This document shows, piece after piece, positions 46,227-56,585 of a stretch of 64,000 nt of DNA. A model generated the notes under the pieces. That model was not told where the DNA came from. It did not search any database and saw only the letters and a list, made by a program, of their open reading frames with translations. The position numbers and the translations under genes were made by a program. Position 1 is the first letter of the stretch. Each line of letters opens with the position of its first letter. The stretch covers positions 249,128-313,127 of the forward strand of contig JAHDVP010000001.1 in the NCBI GenBank assembly GCA_023384575.1. The letters run 5' to 3'. The stretch comes from Acidobacteriota bacterium. Lineage in GTDB: Bacteria > Acidobacteriota > Vicinamibacteria > Vicinamibacterales > JAFNAJ01.

Positions 46227-46766
46227 GTGGTCGTGGGCAAGGGTCACAAGCATCACAAGCCGACCCGGCAATCGAAGGCAGCCTCGGAGCGGTCCGCCGG
46301 TGGCACGCAGTGGTCGGCCGGCTCCAAGGTGCTCATCGTGCTGGTCCTCGTTTTCGCCGTGGCGCTCGTCGTGGCTGGAAGACCGGCCCGCGACCAGGCG
46401 GCTCCAGCGACGACGTCGGCGACCGTGGCGGGCCAGGGCGTCACCATCGCCGGCACGGGACTGCCCCGGCTCGTCGACCTCGGGGCCGATCGCTGCATCC
46501 CATGCAAGGCGATGGCGCCGATTCTGGTCGAACTGCGCGAGGAGTACGCCGGCCGCATGGAGGTCGAGTTCATCGACGTCTGGAAGAACCCGTCGGCCGG
46601 TGACCCCTATCGCATCTACATGATCCCGACACAGATCTTCTTCGATCCGGAGGGGCGGGAACTGCACCGGCACCAGGGGTTCATCTCGAAGGCCGACATC
46701 CTGGCCACGTGGAAGCGGCTCGGGTTCGACTTCTCGGCCCCCGCGGCCGGCACCACCGCGGGGTGA
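46227..46766 (+). CDS. membrane-anchored thioredoxin-domain protein
   Basis: 179 residues. A basic, His-rich N-terminus (GKGHKHHKPTRQ) and a single helix (VLIVLVLVFAVALVVA) are followed by a periplasmic thioredoxin domain with active site DRCIPCKAMAP and cis-Pro IYMIPTQIFFDPEG. Its start codon is a GTG at 46227. It lies just before a CcdA-type transporter, the usual electron donor for such periplasmic thioredoxins, so the pair should carry reducing power outwards. Confidence 0.88.
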   Translation: MVVGKGHKHHKPTRQSKAASERSAGGTQWSAGSKVLIVLVLVFAVALVVAGRPARDQAAPATTSATVAGQGVTIAGTGLPRLVDLGADRCIPCKAMAPILVELREEYAGRMEVEFIDVWKNPSAGDPYRIYMIPTQIFFDPEGRELHRHQGFISKADILATWKRLGFDFSAPAAGTTAG

Positions 46767-46769
46767 CCC

Positions 46770-47468
46770 GTGATGGAGACGCTCTTCACCACGCTCACGC
46801 ACGCTGTCAGCGGCCAGCCGGCCGTGGCGCTGGCCGCCGCCTTCGCCTGGGGTCTGGCGAGCCTGCTTCTCAGTCCCTGCCACCTGGCGTCGATCCCGCT
46901 CGTCGTCGGCTTCGTGAGCGGCCAGGGGCAGGTGTCGACGGCGCGCGGGGTGTCCATTGCCAGTTCGTTCTCATTCGGCCTGCTGACGACGATCGCGGTC
47001 ATCGGCGGCGTGACGGCGGCCGCCGGTCGCATGGCCGGCGACGTCGGGCCCTGGGCGAACTACGCGGTGGCGGTCGTGTTCTTCGTGGTCGGCCTCTCGC
47101 TGCTCGACGTGGTGCCCCTCGGCTGGGCGAGCCCCGACACGAGCCGCTTTCGCGGGCGCGGGCTGACGGCGGCGCTCCTGCTCGGCCTTGTCTTCGGCGT
47201 GGCCCTTGGTCCCTGCACGTTCGCGTTCATGGCGCCGATGCTCGGCGTGACGTTCGCCGTCTCCGGGACGAGCACGCTCTACGGTCTGCTGCTCATCGCC
47301 GCGTACGGCATCGGCCACTGCTTCGTGATCGTACTCGCCGGCGGGTCGACGAGCTGGGTGCGGCGGTACCTGCGGTGGACCGACAGCTCGGGTGGTGCGA
47401 GGGCATTGCGCTACACGTCGGGTGTCCTCGTGCTGGTCGGCGGCCTGTACCTCATTCACACGGCCTGA
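46770..47468 (+). CDS. CcdA/DsbD-type transmembrane electron transporter
   Basis: 232 residues, six membrane helices. The two halves carry LLLSPCHLASIPLVVGFV and GVALGPCTFAFMAPML, with the paired Pro-Cys that relays disulfide electrons across the membrane. It is expected to take electrons from cytoplasmic thioredoxin and give them to the adjacent periplasmic thioredoxin-domain protein. Start is GTG at 46770 or ATG at 46773. No other cytochrome c maturation genes are here. Confidence 0.88.
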   Translation: MMETLFTTLTHAVSGQPAVALAAAFAWGLASLLLSPCHLASIPLVVGFVSGQGQVSTARGVSIASSFSFGLLTTIAVIGGVTAAAGRMAGDVGPWANYAVAVVFFVVGLSLLDVVPLGWASPDTSRFRGRGLTAALLLGLVFGVALGPCTFAFMAPMLGVTFAVSGTSTLYGLLLIAAYGIGHCFVIVLAGGSTSWVRRYLRWTDSSGGARALRYTSGVLVLVGGLYLIHTA

Positions 47469-47623
47469 CGCCGATGTGTGGGAATCGGCGGGCAGCCACC
47501 GTCGCAGAGGGGAACGAAGCGGCAGACGCGAGAGTCCGATAAGCTGGTCTCCAGCGAACGCAAGACTGTCCCAGCCCGGAGGGCCTGATGTGGCCACCCG
47601 GGCCAACGAAGCCAGGAGCCCTC

Positions 47624-48049
47624 ATGACCACCGTCGTCTTCGCCTGCGTTCACAACGCCGGCCGTTCCCAGATGGCTGCCGCGTTCTTCAACCTGCTGGC
47701 CGACCCCGGCAAGGCCCGCGCCCGATCCGCTGGAACCTCACCCGGCACGAAGGTCCACCCCGAAGTCGTGGAGGTGATGCGGGAGGTTGGACTCGACCTC
47801 TCGGGGGCCCAGCCGGCGAGGCTCACGCAGGAACTCGCCGAGAGCGCGAGCCTCCTGATCACGATGGGCTGCGGCGACGAGTGCCCGGTCGTTCCCGGGC
47901 TGAGACGCGACGACTGGCCGCTCGAGGACCCGAAGGGGAAACCGCTCGACCTCGTCCGACGGATTCGCGACGACATTCGGGGCCGCGTGCAGGCGCTGCT
48001 CGAGCGGGAGGACTGGGCGCTGGACGCGACGGCCCCCATCGGAGAGTAG
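47624..48049 (+). CDS. arsC: thioredoxin-coupled arsenate reductase (LMW phosphatase fold)
   Basis: 141 residues with the C-x5-R phosphatase loop FACVHNAGRSQMA, RSAGTSPG, and the second active-site pair region LLITMGCGDECPVVPG, ending in DWPLEDPKGKPLDLVRRIRDDI. It reduces As(V) to As(III) via a Cys cascade finishing with thioredoxin. ATG at 47624 with AGGAG upstream (47614) was preferred over upstream GTG. The 155-bp gap before it contains no clear gene. Confidence 0.95.
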   Translation: MTTVVFACVHNAGRSQMAAAFFNLLADPGKARARSAGTSPGTKVHPEVVEVMREVGLDLSGAQPARLTQELAESASLLITMGCGDECPVVPGLRRDDWPLEDPKGKPLDLVRRIRDDIRGRVQALLEREDWALDATAPIGE

Positions 48050-48080
48050 GGCCCCAGACCTCCACGCCTCCAGGAACGTC

Positions 48081-48884
48081 ATGCCCCCGAGTGAGGACGA
48101 GATGGACACTGACAGAGGTCGTATCGGGTTCATCGGCGGCGGTCGCGTCACCCGCATCCTGGCAGGGCGCTGGGAACGCGTCGGCCTGCGCCCCGCCGCG
48201 TTGCTGGTACACGAGCCTGGCGACGAGGCGTTCAAGAAGCTCATCGAGCTCACGCCAGGTGCGACGCGGGCGTCGCTCGAGGAGGCGGCAGCCGCCGACA
48301 TCGTGTTTCTCGCGCTGCACCCGCCGGCCATCGGCCCGGCCCTCCCTGCCGTGCGCGGCGGCCTGAAGCCCGAGGCCACCGTGGTCTCGCTGGCGCCGAA
48401 AGTCTCGCTGGCCGGCCTCGCTACCGGGCTCGGCACGACCCGCCTCGCGCGAATGATTCCCAACGCGCCGTCCATCGTCGGACGCGGCTACAACCCGGTC
48501 GCCTTCGGAGATGGAGTCGATGCGGCCACGCGCGCGTCGCTCGCGACGCTCTTCGCGCCGTGGGGCCCGGCGCCCGAAGTCGACGAGGCCGCCCTCGAGG
48601 CCTACGCGATCCTCACGGGCATGGGCCCCACGTACTTCTGGTTCCAGTGGCAGACGCTCCGGGACCTGGCAGGTGAGCTCGGGCTGCCGACCAGGCAGGC
48701 GGACGAGGCTCTGCGGCACATGCTCGAAGGCGCCGTGTCGACGCTCTTCGACGGAAGCCTGACCCCGGAGCACGTCATGGACCTGATTCCCGTCCGCCCG
48801 CTGGAGTCGGTCGAGGCCGACCTCACCGCGGCCTATCGCGACAAGCTGCTGGCGCTGTTTGCGAAGATCCGTCCAGGCGGGTGA
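48081..48884 (+). CDS. NADP-dependent oxidoreductase of the pyrroline-5-carboxylate reductase type
   Basis: 267 residues: N-terminal Rossmann motif GRIGFIGGGRVTRILAGRW, then the NADPH-domain pattern ADIVFLALHPPAIGPAL, VVSLAPKVSLAGL and RLARMIPNAPSIVGRGY, followed by a helical dimerisation domain (LTGMGPTYFWFQWQTL). The ProC-like MPNxP motif is present (MIPNAP). The true ProC substrate residues are not obvious, so a different imine or a role in the arsenic island is possible. Confidence 0.8.
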   Translation: MPPSEDEMDTDRGRIGFIGGGRVTRILAGRWERVGLRPAALLVHEPGDEAFKKLIELTPGATRASLEEAAAADIVFLALHPPAIGPALPAVRGGLKPEATVVSLAPKVSLAGLATGLGTTRLARMIPNAPSIVGRGYNPVAFGDGVDAATRASLATLFAPWGPAPEVDEAALEAYAILTGMGPTYFWFQWQTLRDLAGELGLPTRQADEALRHMLEGAVSTLFDGSLTPEHVMDLIPVRPLESVEADLTAAYRDKLLALFAKIRPGG

Positions 48885-48929
48885 ACGCGCCGCGCGTCGG
48901 CCGCCCGGCCTGCGCACGCACGTCCGCTG

Positions 48930-49418
48930 TCAAACCCGGGGCCGGGTGGTGCCGTCAGCCCGGCTGGCTGAGGCGGTCGTCGTCCTGCCTGCACGCAGCG
49001 TCGAACGGCTACCTGGGGCGGTCAGGCGAAACCCGGCGCTGGTGACCACCTCGATGGGCACCGCCTGGACGCGATCCACGAGGGCTCGATCGGTCGCCAC
49101 ACGCTCGTCGCCGGCAACGAGCACCAGGCTGCGTCGAACGAGATCGTGGAACGGACTCCGGGCGTCGAGCGTGTAGTACACGAGTTTGCCCTGCTTGTCT
49201 TCGACGACGAGGCCGCTGCGTCGCAGCTCGTTGAGATGCCCTGACACCGTTGAGGGCGCCAGCTCCAGAACGGCCGTCATCTGGCACACGCACATCGAAC
49301 GCCCCTGCAGCATCGCCAGAACGCGCAATCGCGCCGGATGCCCAATGGCCTTGGCCGCCTCGACCAGCGCCTTGGCCGACACCGCCGGCACGCGCGGTGT
49401 TTTCTCATGTCGGGACAT
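48930..49418 (-). CDS. ArsR-family repressor with classical CVC sensor
   Basis: 162 residues: VEAAKAIGHPARLRVLAMLQ, then MCVCQMTAVLELAPSTVSGHLNELRRSGLV with the C-x-C As(III) site of plasmid ArsR, and the wing DKQGKLVYYTL. A Ser/Arg-rich C-terminal tail of about 25 residues is unusual. It faces the arsC/P5CR genes tail to tail and lies downstream of a mazEF-like pair on the same strand. A palindrome covers its own start codon, so autoregulation is likely. Confidence 0.9.
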   Translation of the reverse strand: MSRHEKTPRVPAVSAKALVEAAKAIGHPARLRVLAMLQGRSMCVCQMTAVLELAPSTVSGHLNELRRSGLVVEDKQGKLVYYTLDARSPFHDLVRRSLVLVAGDERVATDRALVDRVQAVPIEVVTSAGFRLTAPGSRSTLRAGRTTTASASRADGTTRPRV

Positions 49419-49421
49419 GAG
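49404..49421. promoter_or_regulatory. palindrome CTCATGTCGGGACATGAG over the third arsR start
   Basis: An 8-2-8 inverted repeat containing the ATG at 49418. A TATCAT hexamer (49430-49425, minus) lies just upstream and could be the -10, which would make a leaderless message and place the operator on the transcription start. Its arms differ from the ATTTCG/CGAAAT sites. Confidence 0.5.
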
Positions 49422-49444
49422 GAAATGATACCTCGGCTGAGCCG

Positions 49445-49786
49445 TTACAGGCCCAGCACCAGCCTGAGGCCCTCGTCGAGCGTCCCGGCCTGCTGAGGGG
49501 TCAGACGCCCGAGGCGCTCGACGAAATCAGCGCGCAGGACCTTCTGGACGTCGTACACGTTCGCCACCGAGGGCTTCGGCAGCCCCGTCACGCGCTTCTC
49601 GAAACGCACGTTGCCCGGAAGGCCCTCGAGGTGAAGCCGGCTGGTCAGCGGAACGACGAGAAACGATCGGACCCGCGGCTCGCGGACGGCATCGGTCTGC
49701 ACGACGACGGCCGGCCGGAGCTTGTCGACGCGCACCCACCAGACCTCGCCCCGTGCCGGCACGGGCTCACCACTCGTCGTCGGCAT
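49445..49786 (-). CDS. MazF/PemK-type toxin
   Basis: 113 residues with the toxin barrel: RGEVWWVRVDKLRPAVVVQ, FLVVPLTSRL, NVRFEKRVTGLPKPSVANVYDVQKVLR and a C-terminal helix. MazF enzymes cut mRNA at short motifs. The loop after GEVWW is shorter than usual. It overlaps its antitoxin by 20 bp and sits just upstream of an arsR gene. Confidence 0.88.
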   Translation of the reverse strand: MPTTSGEPVPARGEVWWVRVDKLRPAVVVQTDAVREPRVRSFLVVPLTSRLHLEGLPGNVRFEKRVTGLPKPSVANVYDVQKVLRADFVERLGRLTPQQAGTLDEGLRLVLGL

Positions 49787-50003
49787 ACTCGCGCGCCATT
49801 CGTGAGCGCTGGTAGTCGCGCCACGCCGACTCGTCCTCGACGACGTCCCACCCGTGCTGGTCGATGTAGCGGAGGGTCTGCTCGCGCAGTCGTTCCGCCT
49901 TCAGGAGCTGCGCGAGCAGCCCCGAACGGGTCGTGCCGCGACGGCTTGCCTCCTCGTCGGCAAACGCGATGAGGTCGTCGGGAAGGGAGACGCCCACCTT
50001 CAT
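49767..50003 (-). CDS. ribbon-helix-helix antitoxin of the mazEF-like pair
   Basis: 78 residues: MKVGVSLPDDLIAFADEEASRRGTT-type N-terminus (strand plus helix) and a helical Arg-rich/acidic tail ending in YADDEW that would wrap the toxin. RHH antitoxins repress their own operon. A stretch ATTCCGCG with TAGTACC upstream may hold the promoter, but I see no convincing operator. Confidence 0.85.
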   Translation of the reverse strand: MKVGVSLPDDLIAFADEEASRRGTTRSGLLAQLLKAERLREQTLRYIDQHGWDVVEDESAWRDYQRSRMAREYADDEW

Positions 50004-50052
50004 GCCACGATGGTAGCACGACGCGGAATACTTGGGTACTACCCGCTCCAGC

Positions 50053-50241
50053 TCACCAGACCCGCTTCACGCCGTGGCTGGTGAACACCCTGTCTGTCGA
50101 GATCAGGGCGAGTTGCTCCTGAAGCGCCTGTGCGACGAGCAGTCGGTCGAACGGATCTCGGTGGTGAAACGGCGGGTCGCTGACTCGCTGCAGGTGCGAC
50201 AACTCGTCGAGAAACGCGCCAACACGACCATCAAAGACCAC
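50053..50241 (-). pseudogene. VapC PIN-domain toxin, C-terminal remnant
   Basis: Only the last 60 or so residues remain: a helix (VGAFLDELSHLQRV), then the typical HHRDPFDRLLVAQALQEQLALIST and the final Asp region. The N-terminal half with the LDTH-type acidic residue is absent; upstream sequence in this frame does not resemble a PIN domain and ends where the Mo-enzyme operon begins. No antitoxin is adjacent. Confidence 0.65.
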
Positions 50242-50289
50242 GCAAGCCCCGTCGGCCGCTGTCGGCCGGCCGCGATGGCGCCGCGAGTG

Positions 50290-50982
50290 TCACGCCCGCG
50301 GCCAGACGGCGGCCTCGGCGGCCTCGTCTTCATCGCCCGCCCCGCAGCACACCTCCTCGCCCTCGACGTCGACCATCGGGAGCGCCCCGGGCACCGTGGT
50401 CGCCGCCGGCGGCCCCACGCGTGCGAGCAGCGCGGCGGCCGCGCCGACGAGGTACGGCGGGCCCACGGCTTCGAGCGTCGTGGCCACGGGCTGCGCCATG
50501 GCGGCGAGGTGGTCCCGGCTGAACTGCTCGATGGCGTCGGCGACCACGGCCGCGTGGTCGGCATCGTCGGAGGCGAGCGCGTACGCCTGCTTGATCAGGA
50601 GGTAGGCGACAAAGCCCGCCTCGACGGCGACGTGGTCGGCCGGTTCGGGCGTGTCGGGGTGGTAGGCGAAGGCCTCGTAGTACGCGCGGAGCTCGGCGAG
50701 GAGGTACCCCAGGTGAATCCCGCCGAGATACGTCACCTCGCGCGGCGAGACCGGACCGCCGGGGCCGAAGATCGACGTGTGCACGCCGGGCGACGCCTCA
50801 CGCGATGCAGCCTCGGCGGCCGCTCGCAACCCTCCGTCGTCGACGTCTCGCGCAAGCGCGGCGACCTCGTCGTGCCAGCCCTCCCGCGGACTCTCGAAGA
50901 GCAGCGCCAGCAGACGCCATTCGGCCGCCTGACGCAGAAGCGCGATCTGCGGCTCGCTCAGCGTACGCGTCGTGGCGCTCAT
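50290..50982 (-). CDS. TorD-like chaperone for the molybdoenzyme
   Basis: About 230 residues, all-helical, matching the TorD/DmsD/NarJ family: RQAAEWRLLALLFESPREGW, EVTYLGGIHLGYLLAELRAY, EPADHVAVEAGFVAYLLI, HLAAMAQPVATTLEAV. The E-P-x-D-H motif is typical. It inserts the cofactor and proofreads Tat export of the catalytic subunit. ATG at 50982 overlaps the gamma gene stop (ATGA), so it closes the operon. A C-terminal Cys pair (EVCCGAG) is unusual. Confidence 0.85.
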   Translation of the reverse strand: MSATTRTLSEPQIALLRQAAEWRLLALLFESPREGWHDEVAALARDVDDGGLRAAAEAASREASPGVHTSIFGPGGPVSPREVTYLGGIHLGYLLAELRAYYEAFAYHPDTPEPADHVAVEAGFVAYLLIKQAYALASDDADHAAVVADAIEQFSRDHLAAMAQPVATTLEAVGPPYLVGAAAALLARVGPPAATTVPGALPMVDVEGEEVCCGAGDEDEAAEAAVWPRA

Positions 50983-52004
50983 GACTCCTCCGCGCGCGCG
51001 ACGAGCGGAATCCAGCCCGTGCGCATCTTCCGCGCGCCGACCTCGCCTTCCGAGCCCTGCCACACCGCGAAGGCAATGTGGGTGCGCTGGCCCGGACCAA
51101 CGCCGGCCGGCCACGACCGGCTGATCACGACCGACCAGCCGTTTCGGCCGTGGACGCCCCGGCCGTTCGAGCCGCGTGAGGGACCGGGCTCGAGCGTGCC
51201 GGGACCGGCGGCGACGAGGTCCTCGACCGGGGTCTCGCGCGGCCCGGCGCGCACGTTGCCGAGCGCACGCGCCGGCGCGTAGCGCCGCGCCATTTCCTGC
51301 TGCGCGGCCGAGCCGGGCTCGAGCGACCCCGCCTCGAACGGGTAGTGATCGATGGAGGCGTTCGGATGGAAATCGCGGATGGTGTCGCCGCGGCCGTCGA
51401 CCGACGCCTGCCAGTCGGCCCGCCAGTAGGTGACCTCGACGATGCGGCCGTCCTCGCCCATCTGAGGCGCGGGCGGGTCGGCCGCGAGCGCCTCCGGAAT
51501 CTGCACCGCGCACGCGTCGACCATCCGAGAGGACGCCGGAACGTCGTCCTTGGTCGCGTCGGCCCACTCGAGGCGGAAGACGACCTCGCGGCCGTTCGTG
51601 AGCGCGCGCACGCGCACCTCGTCGGTCGTCGGCACGAGCAGCCGAGGCTCGACGAGATCCTGCGGCACCATCTTCGCGACGTGCTCGGGCGCCGAGTCCC
51701 AGGCCCGGTCGTCGGGCGCCGTGGGCAGCGAGGCGACCGACATCGCGACCACCTCGGGCACGACCTGCGTCTTCTTGCCGCAGCCGGCGGCGAGGACGGC
51801 CGCGAGCAGGGCGACGGCGACCACGTGGGGGCTCAGTTGCGTTGACTGCGGAGCCAGCCGCGAGCGGGTGGCGCCGCCGGGGCCCCCGCCGCGCGGACGG
51901 TGCGCGGTGGGGTGGCCGCGGGTGGGGCTGTCCGGCGACAGGACCCGCCGCGCTGTGTCAACGCAAGTGAGTGCCTCGAACCGGAGGAATCTTCGTCTCA
52001 TCAC
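50979..52004 (-). CDS. heme-binding gamma subunit (ethylbenzene dehydrogenase-related) of a type II molybdoenzyme
   Basis: Up to 341 residues. The heme b domain shows VFRLEWADATKDD, VTYWRADWQASVDGRGDTI, EMARRYAPARALGN and WSVVISRSW, as in EbdC/DdhC/SerC. A lipobox-like segment (VVAVALLAAVLAAGCGKK) lies about 75 residues in. The stretch before it looks unlike protein, so the true start may be a GTG about 50 residues further in. I keep the ORF start as the outer limit. It carries electrons between the Fe-S subunit and a c-type cytochrome in the periplasm. Confidence 0.82.
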   Translation of the reverse strand: MMRRRFLRFEALTCVDTARRVLSPDSPTRGHPTAHRPRGGGPGGATRSRLAPQSTQLSPHVVAVALLAAVLAAGCGKKTQVVPEVVAMSVASLPTAPDDRAWDSAPEHVAKMVPQDLVEPRLLVPTTDEVRVRALTNGREVVFRLEWADATKDDVPASSRMVDACAVQIPEALAADPPAPQMGEDGRIVEVTYWRADWQASVDGRGDTIRDFHPNASIDHYPFEAGSLEPGSAAQQEMARRYAPARALGNVRAGPRETPVEDLVAAGPGTLEPGPSRGSNGRGVHGRNGWSVVISRSWPAGVGPGQRTHIAFAVWQGSEGEVGARKMRTGWIPLVARAEES

Positions 52005-52011
52005 ACCCTCG

Positions 52012-53138
<1,127 letters not shown>

Positions 53139-53139
<1 letters not shown>

Positions 53140-56100
53140 CAGACGTTCTCCCCACGCTTGCCGACGAAGCCGCCGGCCAGGTACTTCTTCATGGCGTCCG
53201 ACTCGTAGCGGGGCCTGATGCCGAGGGCGGCCGGCCGCCACAACCCCTGCTTCTCGAGGCCACCGGGCTCGGCGCGCGTGATCTTCACGATCGCCTCACG
53301 CGGCGCGCCGGTCGGACAGTGGATGTCGGGCTCGAACCCCTTGCGCAGGCCCTGGCCGAACATCGTCTTGTGCACGAGCGAGTCGGTCATCCAGGTGGGC
53401 TTGAGCCAGCCGCGCGTCGCCGACTGGTGCGACCCGGATCGGAACATCGCCTGGTAGCCCGTCCTCGGGTTCTTCGCGAGGCCGTCGGCCCTGCCGCGCT
53501 GGCCGTCGACCGAACCTGGCGTCGCCGTGTACATGTTGAACCACATGCGCGTGACGCCCCGCGGTGTGCCCGGGTAGTACCGCGCGCGGCACAGCAGACG
53601 TGCGAACTCCATGTCGCGCGTGTTCTTCTCCCAGCCGCGGAACGGCCGGTCCTCCGGGTCCGGGTCGATCCACACGTAGTCGCCGTCGTCGACGCCGAGG
53701 TCCTTCGCATCCGACGGGTTGATGTCGACGTATCCCTCGGTGACGAAGGGGCTGCGCTTGTCGTGGCGATAGAGGTCGCCGAAGGGCCCGAAGAGCACCG
53801 CAATCATGTCGGTGTCGATGGGCGTGGTGTGCGACCCGTGGCGGTACTTGGGCGTGTGGAAGATGAAGCTGAAGCCCTCTTTCGCCCGCGGGTGCTTCGT
53901 CTGGCGCGTCTCGGCCCACGTCAGCACGACGTTGCGCCCGCACCGCGTCTCGCACGAGAGGTCGTCGCGTCGCGCGCCGTACTCCTCGGGCTGGGTGGCC
54001 CGGATGGCCTCGTGCTTCGGCGCGACGATGACGTTCGGCTCGTAGAACGTCGAGTCGACCGGCTCGCGATGCACCGGCAGGTTCTCACCCGCCTCGATGA
54101 ACTCGTCCTCGTCGCGGTAGAACTCGAGCCGTCCGCTCTTCGTGTACCAGGGCTTCGAGTCGACCACCTGGTCGTAGCCGACCACCTTCGGCGACGTCCG
54201 GCTGTTGAGCAGCGCCGGCACTCCCCGGATCGCCTTCTCGTGGAGGTCTTCGAAGCGGTAGCCCTTCGTGTTGGTCGAGTGGTCGAGCACGCGCTGCAGG
54301 TACACGTCGGCGCGCCCCTCGTCGACGAACCGCCAGTAGTCGCGGAAGCGGCGGTCGCCGGTCAGCTCGGCGAGCTTCGCGCCGACGAGGGCCAGGATCT
54401 CGATGTCGCCCTTGGAATCGAACACCCGTTCGATCGGCGTCTTCGGGAAGACCGCGAGGAAGGGGTTGGTCACCGACGCGGTCATGTCGGGGTGCTTCAG
54501 CTCGGCCCACGAGTCGACGCCGAACACGAGGTCGGCCCACTCGCACGAGGCCGACCACCACCACTCGTGCACGGCGATCATCTCGATGCGGGGCAGCACG
54601 TTGAGCACCGTGTTGAAGTGCCACTTCACGTTGCCGAGAATCGAGTTCGCGTTGGCGAACCACATCGATTTCGTGGGCGCCGGGATGTGCGTCGACCCGG
54701 TGAGCAGCGTGTGGCCGACCTTGAGCGGATGGTCTTCGTGGTTGTAGTAGTGGGCCGATTCGGCACGCCAGTACTGCCGGGGTCTCGCGGGCTTCGCCGC
54801 GTCGAGCTCGATGTCGAACGGATTCTCGTTGATGTACTGGGGACAGCCGTTGAAGAGGGCCGTGCGGTAGTTGCCGGCGTACGACCCGATGTTGCCGCCG
54901 ACCTTCCCGATGTTGCCCGTGAGCGCCGCGACGAGCATCGTGTCGCGGTCCTTGTTGTCGCTGTTGAAGAACTGGTTGGGGCCCATGCCGAGCGCGAAGA
55001 GCGTGGTGCCGGGGGCTCGCGCGATGTGGCGGGCGAGCTGCTGCACGGCCGCGGCCGGCGCCCAGGTGATCTCCTCGGTCGTCTTCGGATCGAAGTGCGC
55101 CGCGTACTCCTTCACGAGATCGAACACGGGCCGGCATCGCACCGTCGTGCCGTCGTGCAGCCGCACCTCCACGCTGCCCTCGAGCTGCGGATCGACGACA
55201 GGCGAGGCTTGGCCCACCATGTCGCGCGAGAGAGGCCTCGGCCCGCTGGCACGACGGTCCCACCAGACGAAGTCGCCCCACTCGGCGCGCATCTCGCTCG
55301 TGACGACCGCCTTGGTCTGCGCGATCGGCGGCGGCTCGCGGTCGCCCTTCTCGAGCACCTGCGTCTGCTTCAGCTCGGCGAGCCCCGGCCCGAACACCTC
55401 CTCGGCCCGGAGGTGCTTCAACGTGTCCATCCGGACGAGGACCGGCAGGTCGGTCCACTGCTTCACGTAGTCGGCGTCGTAGAGCCGGTCGCGGAAGAGC
55501 ACGTGCGCCAGGCCGAGCGCGAGCGCAGGGGTGGTGCCCGGCCGCACCACGATGACGTCGTCGCCCTTGCACGCCGTCGCCGAGTACTCGCACGCGATCA
55601 CGACGACCTTCGTGCCCTTCAGGCGCGCCTCCGTCAGCCAGTGCGCGTCGGGCATCTTCGTCGTGATCCAGTTCATGCCCCACACGACCACCGTCTGGCA
55701 GTGCTCGACGGCCGACAGGTCCCACTCCACCGTCTGCTGCCCGCTCACCATCGGATGGCCGGGCGGCAGGTCGGTGTGCCACGAGTAGTTGTCGAACCCC
55801 TTCGCGCCGAGCGCCGCATCGGGGCCGACCTTGCGCACGTGCGCGTCGAGCAGCGCCATCGAGTTGGCGAGCCGGTACAGGCCGAAGACGCGCGTCACGC
55901 CGAGCAGCGGCATCCCGCCACGGAACTTCATCGTCTGGACGCCGGCGCCGCGCGTGGCATCGACGACGACCTCGTCGTACTTCTGGGCCAGCAGCCGCTT
56001 CCGACCCTCGTCGCCGCTGTAGGTCTCGGCGATGTTCTTGGCGACGGCCGCGGCGATGGTCGCGCCTTCGTCATGGGTGATCCGCACCCACTCGTCGCGG

Positions 56101-56585
56101 CCGCGGTTGAAGTACTGCCGCTCGGGCAGGCCGTCGGCCTGCCGCGGGAAGCCGGCCTCGTACCACTGCTTGAAGCCCGCCCGCACCATGCAGCCGTTCA
56201 CCCGCCTGTCGCCGTAGAAGCGGCGCGTGAGGGCGAGGCCCTTCTGGCACACCCTCGGATCCCACCGGCTCGTCGTCTTGTTGCCGAGGAGGTCCTCCGC
56301 CTGCCCGTACTTCATCGTCGGTCCGATGCGGACCACGACGCCATTGCGCACGTAGGCATTGAGCAGGCAGTTGTGCGTGTCGTTGGGCGCGCACGTGAAG
56401 GTGAACGTCGAGTCGTACTTCCACAGGTCGCGATAGACCCGCTCCCACCCGCGGTCCGGGTACGACGCCAGCGGGTTGTCCGGCGCCGAGAGGCCCCAGA
56501 CGTCGACCGTCGACGCCACGAGCCCGCCGAGGCCCGCGGCCGTCATCATCCCGAAGAAGTCCCTGCGGGGAATCTGCGTGCTCAT
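53139..56585 (-). CDS. molybdopterin catalytic subunit, type II DMSO-reductase family, Tat-exported
   Basis: 1148 residues. A Tat signal ([18 protein letters not shown]) opens it. The Fe-S region reads [19 protein letters not shown] ... DPRVCQKG. The Mo-site Asp typical of type II enzymes is in [17 protein letters not shown]. Later come [30 protein letters not shown] and the C-terminal GEN region. The signature suggests relatives of ethylbenzene dehydrogenase/nitrate reductase groups, but the substrate cannot be read off. ATG at 56585 overlaps the cytochrome gene stop. The subunits, chaperone and bc-type partners are all in the same operon. Confidence 0.92.
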
